64,000 nucleotides of DNA from Ignavibacteriota bacterium (GTDB lineage: Bacteria; Bacteroidota; Ignavibacteria; UBA10030): NCBI GenBank assembly GCA_003170475.1, contig PMZI01000023.1, positions 276,402 through 340,401 on the forward strand, read 5' to 3'. The notes under the pieces were generated by a model. The model did no database searches. It was not told the DNA's origin and was given only the letters and a program-made list of their open reading frames with translations. This document shows positions 61,574-64,000 of the stretch, in pieces. Numbering within the stretch: position 1 is the first letter of the stretch; every line of letters begins with the position of its first letter. Both the position numbers and the translations under genes were made by a program.

Positions 61574-62176
61574 ATGAAAACATTCATCTGCGTTTTGTTG
61601 CTGGCGTTTCTCCCTTCGTTGTTGTGGGCGCAGAAGATCGGCGTCCTGCCATTCGAAGATGCAGCCAATGCTGGCCCGGAGCTCGGAGATCAAGTGGCCA
61701 AATTTATCCGATCCGAGTTCATGAAGAACAAGAAGTACATACCAAAATTCATTCAAGTTCCCAAGCCCAAAGATGAAGAACCCACGCCTGTAGATCTTGA
61801 CAAAGCCGTGGAGCTGGGGAAGAAGAACGGAGTTGCCTACGTGGTGATCGGGACAATCCTGGAGGCCGAAGTCAGCAAGAGTTCATCGGGAGTGGGAGGG
61901 ATCACGGTTCTTGGACAGTCTGTCGGGTCTTCGTTGCGGACGGTGACAGCATCTGTCGTTATTCAGGGCGATCTCATTTCGGTTTCCACGCGTGCACTCA
62001 TCGAGAGCTTCCGTGCAAGCGGGAGCAAAACGGATAAATCCGTTGGTGCAGACGTTTCGACGGAATGGGGAAGTATCAATTCGGACAAGGAAGAGGGGGG
62101 AAACACGCCGAACGCGCAAGCACTTCGTGAGGCTGTCGAGGATCTGGTCAAACAGATGTCTGAAAAAATCCAGTAA
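61574..62176 (+). CDS. Small secreted LpoB/CsgG-like protein
   Basis: A 200-aa protein from ATG 61574, selected because AGGAAGAGA precedes it and a signal peptide follows (KTFICVLLLAFLPSLLWAQ). The mature part opens with KIGVLPFEDAANAGPELGDQ, as in the CsgG/LpoB/DUF799-type fold: a strand, then a helix holding VAKFIRSEFM, then the long AYVVIGTILEAEV strand. It lacks a lipobox Cys. Proteins of this fold assemble outer-membrane secretion pores or activate penicillin-binding proteins. The C-terminal helix (ALREAVEDLVKQM) matches the CsgG-type end. Function is uncertain. Confidence 0.62.
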   Translation: MKTFICVLLLAFLPSLLWAQKIGVLPFEDAANAGPELGDQVAKFIRSEFMKNKKYIPKFIQVPKPKDEEPTPVDLDKAVELGKKNGVAYVVIGTILEAEVSKSSSGVGGITVLGQSVGSSLRTVTASVVIQGDLISVSTRALIESFRASGSKTDKSVGADVSTEWGSINSDKEEGGNTPNAQALREAVEDLVKQMSEKIQ

Positions 62177-62207
62177 GCGGATTCGTTCCGCCTCACAACT
62201 TCAAACA

Positions 62208-62253
62208 AATGACCGTCATCTCCTGCTCATGTCGAGGGAAGATGACGGTCATT
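62208..62253. terminator. Long inverted repeat between convergent genes
   Basis: AATGACCGTCATC (62208-62220) and GATGACGGTCATT (62241-62253) form a perfect 13-base-pair stem with a 20-base loop. It lies between a + strand gene ending at 62176 and a - strand gene ending at 62265, the place for a bidirectional terminator, although the T-run is poor. Confidence 0.68.
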
Positions 62254-62264
62254 GTCGTTCATAG

Positions 62265-64000
62265 CTATTTCAAAACCTGGAGCTTCAGATGCGAGTTCAA
62301 GGCAGGCGTGTGATACACGCGTTGAGTCGCCTTCTGGAAATCAGATTCCTTCGCATGATAGATATCCACAAACGTCTGCGGATTACGGTCGATCATCGGG
62401 AACCAGGTGCTTTGGATCTGGACCATGATCCGGTGGCCCTTCTTGAACGTGTGGAAGATGTCGTTCAAGACGAATTCGATCTTCGTCGGCTGATTCGGTA
62501 CAAATGCTTCCGGCTTCGCCATACTATTTCTGAATTTCCCTCGCAACACGTCGCCGCGCACCATTCTCTGAGCGCCTCTCACCTTCGGATCGTTTCTCTG
62601 TCCGCCCGGGCCTAACAGCGGGAAGTTTTCCGGCAATACATCGATTACCTTCACGATCCAATCCGAATCTGTGCCGGTCGTTGAAACATACAAACTTGCT
62701 GTGATCGGACCGGCCACCGTGATATCGTCTGTCAGTACATCAGTCTCATACACAAGCACGTCGGGGCGAGTCCAGACAAAGCGTTGGTCTTCAAGCGGAA
62801 ACGCCGCATTGTACCAATGACGTATCTCGGAGGTATAAGGAACCGGTTTTGAAGGGTCGCTAATGTATTCATCGTACTCCGAGGAATGGTCTCCCTGGGT
62901 TGGCGGGGTAAACGAAAGATGATTCTTGTCGTCCAGGTACAATTCCGTTGGCTTGACATTCTTCGGAGGCCAGCTATCGAGGAATCTCCAGACATTACTC
63001 CCCGTTTCAAAGACCATCGCTTTTGCCAGATTTGGCTGACCCTTGTCTTTCAAATAGAAGTTGAAAAACGGCACGACAATACTATCGACGTAGAACTTTC
63101 CTGTTGCTGAGCCCCATTTCATATATCCGAGCGAGTCGCCGTTATCGTATCCCCATTCGCCATGCGACCATGGGCCCATGACCAGCCTATTTTGATTCTT
63201 GGGGTTTAGGCTATTGATGGCGGCATAAAGATTGAGAGCGCCGTAGAGGTTTTCGGAATCATACCATCCACCGACAACAAGGGTAGCGGGTTTGATGTTC
63301 TTCACGTGCGGCAGGATATTGCGGGCCTCCCAGAAACTGTCCCAAGTGCCGTGATTCATGATGTCATTCCAGAATCCCACGCTGTCTTTGAAATAGCGTG
63401 TGTTTGCATTGGGGAGCGGTCCAAGATTGAGGAAGAACTTGTATCCGTCAATCGTTCCGTGATCGAATGGATGGGAATCATTTTCGGTCGGTGTGGGGCG
63501 CGGCCAACCGAAGCGGGCAAAGAAATCAAACGCGTGCGGCAGAAGAAACGCGCCATTGTGAAAGAAATCGTCTCCCGACATCCATTTTGAAACCGGTGCT
63601 TGTGGAGAAGTTGCCTTGACTGCCGGGTGAGCATCAATGGTGCCGGTGGTGCTATAGAAGCCGGGATACGAGATCCCATAAATCCCAGCACGACCATTAT
63701 TGTGCCGGATATTCTTGACGAGCCAGTCCACCGTGTCGTATGTATCGCTGCTCTCGTCGATGTCCTTGGGACTCTTTTTGTTCTCGATGTAGGGGCGAAC
63801 ATTGAGGAACGTCCCCTCCGACATGTAGCGTCCCCGGACATCCTGGATGATCAAAATATATCCTTCCTCTGCGAACTTCAGTGCCTGCGTTCCGAGGTAC
63901 GGCGGGTAAAAGTTTTCTCCGTAAGGAGCGGAGCTGTACGGAGTGCGATTGATGAGGAACGGGTAACTCTTTGTTGTATCTATCGGAGTATAGACCGCGG
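62265..64000 (-). CDS. CocE/NonD-type X-Pro peptidase-like hydrolase, 5' end beyond window
   Basis: The reading frame stays open through the right edge, so the gene is 5'-incomplete; the ORF track's start at 63854 is an internal TTG. Before it the frame reads YPFLINRTPYS and KFAEEGYILI, as expected for the family N-terminus. IIQDVRGRYMSEG and GIYGISYPGFY, with the nucleophile Ser in GxSYxG, identify the alpha/beta-hydrolase domain. The catalytic His region is near GHRIMVQIQS and the C-terminal domain is the X-Pro dipeptidyl-peptidase beta jelly roll (ITASLYVSTTGTDSDW). It would cleave acyl-ester or amide bonds such as X-Pro peptides, glutaryl amides or esters. Confidence 0.9.
   Translation of the reverse strand, partial: AVYTPIDTTKSYPFLINRTPYSSAPYGENFYPPYLGTQALKFAEEGYILIIQDVRGRYMSEGTFLNVRPYIENKKSPKDIDESSDTYDTVDWLVKNIRHNNGRAGIYGISYPGFYSTTGTIDAHPAVKATSPQAPVSKWMSGDDFFHNGAFLLPHAFDFFARFGWPRPTPTENDSHPFDHGTIDGYKFFLNLGPLPNANTRYFKDSVGFWNDIMNHGTWDSFWEARNILPHVKNIKPATLVVGGWYDSENLYGALNLYAAINSLNPKNQNRLVMGPWSHGEWGYDNGDSLGYMKWGSATGKFYVDSIVVPFFNFYLKDKGQPNLAKAMVFETGSNVWRFLDSWPPKNVKPTELYLDDKNHLSFTPPTQGDHSSEYDEYISDPSKPVPYTSEIRHWYNAAFPLEDQRFVWTRPDVLVYETDVLTDDITVAGPITASLYVSTTGTDSDWIVKVIDVLPENFPLLGPGGQRNDPKVRGAQRMVRGDVLRGKFRNSMAKPEAFVPNQPTKIEFVLNDIFHTFKKGHRIMVQIQSTWFPMIDRNPQTFVDIYHAKESDFQKATQRVYHTPALNSHLKLQVLK

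Overview
ORGANISM. The window looks like a chromosome piece from a Gram-negative heterotroph of the Fibrobacterota-Chlorobiota-Bacteroidota (FCB) side of the tree, possibly an Ignavibacteria-like lineage. Support: a GWxTD-domain protein, a TonB energy transducer, many secreted Asp-box (BNR) propellers and (alpha/alpha)-toroid enzymes, ArgR control of an argCJBRG operon, moderate GC, and visible Shine-Dalgarno sequences. The taxonomic call is inference from gene content, not from a marker gene. No rRNA, tRNA, CRISPR array, insertion sequence or phage gene was seen.

REGION 1 (1-42.9 kb). Every gene lies on the + strand, with short gaps and many ATGA/GTGA/TAATG overlaps, so this is one very long operon or a train of operons for catabolism of a complex glycan or glycoside. 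The secreted part has a 796-aa toroid protein, three paralogous Asp-box propellers interleaved with two paralogous toroid/beta-sandwich enzymes of unrecognised family, a GH3 (NagZ-like) hexosaminidase and a heparinase II/III-like protein. The cytoplasmic part has a GH38 alpha-mannosidase, a 777-aa GH-like protein, PfkB and ROK sugar kinases, a 1-phosphofructokinase-type kinase, a class I aldolase, two Gfo/Idh/MocA oxidoreductases, an FAH-family enzyme, an enolase-superfamily enzyme, glycerate kinase, a galactokinase-like kinase beside a nucleotidyltransferase, and SSS and EamA transporters. Between these are less expected genes: a tandem amidohydrolase with a decayed N-terminal half, a tandem ferritin-like di-iron protein, a PreA-like flavoprotein with its ferredoxin, a cyclase-family hydrolase, an M20 peptidase and a nitrilase-family amidase. 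The most striking insertion is a methanol:corrinoid methyltransferase set, MtaB plus an MtaC-like corrinoid protein plus a UroD-fold partner.

REGION 2 (42.9-56.1 kb). ychF runs on the - strand. Divergent from it is argC-argJ-argB-argR-argG, preceded by a promoter whose -35 and -10 elements each sit inside an ARG-box-like palindrome, and ended by a clear hairpin terminator. Then come the GWxTD protein, TonB, an N-acetylmuramoyl-L-alanine amidase and argH.

REGION 3 (56.1-64 kb). On the - strand are a D-aminoacylase-like lipoprotein, a Yip1-like membrane protein, a PAP2 phosphatase, a CPBP-family membrane protein overlapping an NAD-dependent sugar epimerase, and at the edge a CocE/X-Pro peptidase-type hydrolase whose 5' end lies beyond the window. 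A small secreted LpoB/CsgG-like protein is on the + strand between them.

HOW IT FITS TOGETHER (inference). Secreted toroid, propeller and lyase-like proteins would attack a polymer. Oligomers would be taken up and trimmed by intracellular glycosidases, and the sugars phosphorylated and split by kinase-aldolase steps. One-carbon units released as methanol could be captured by MtaB/MtaC.
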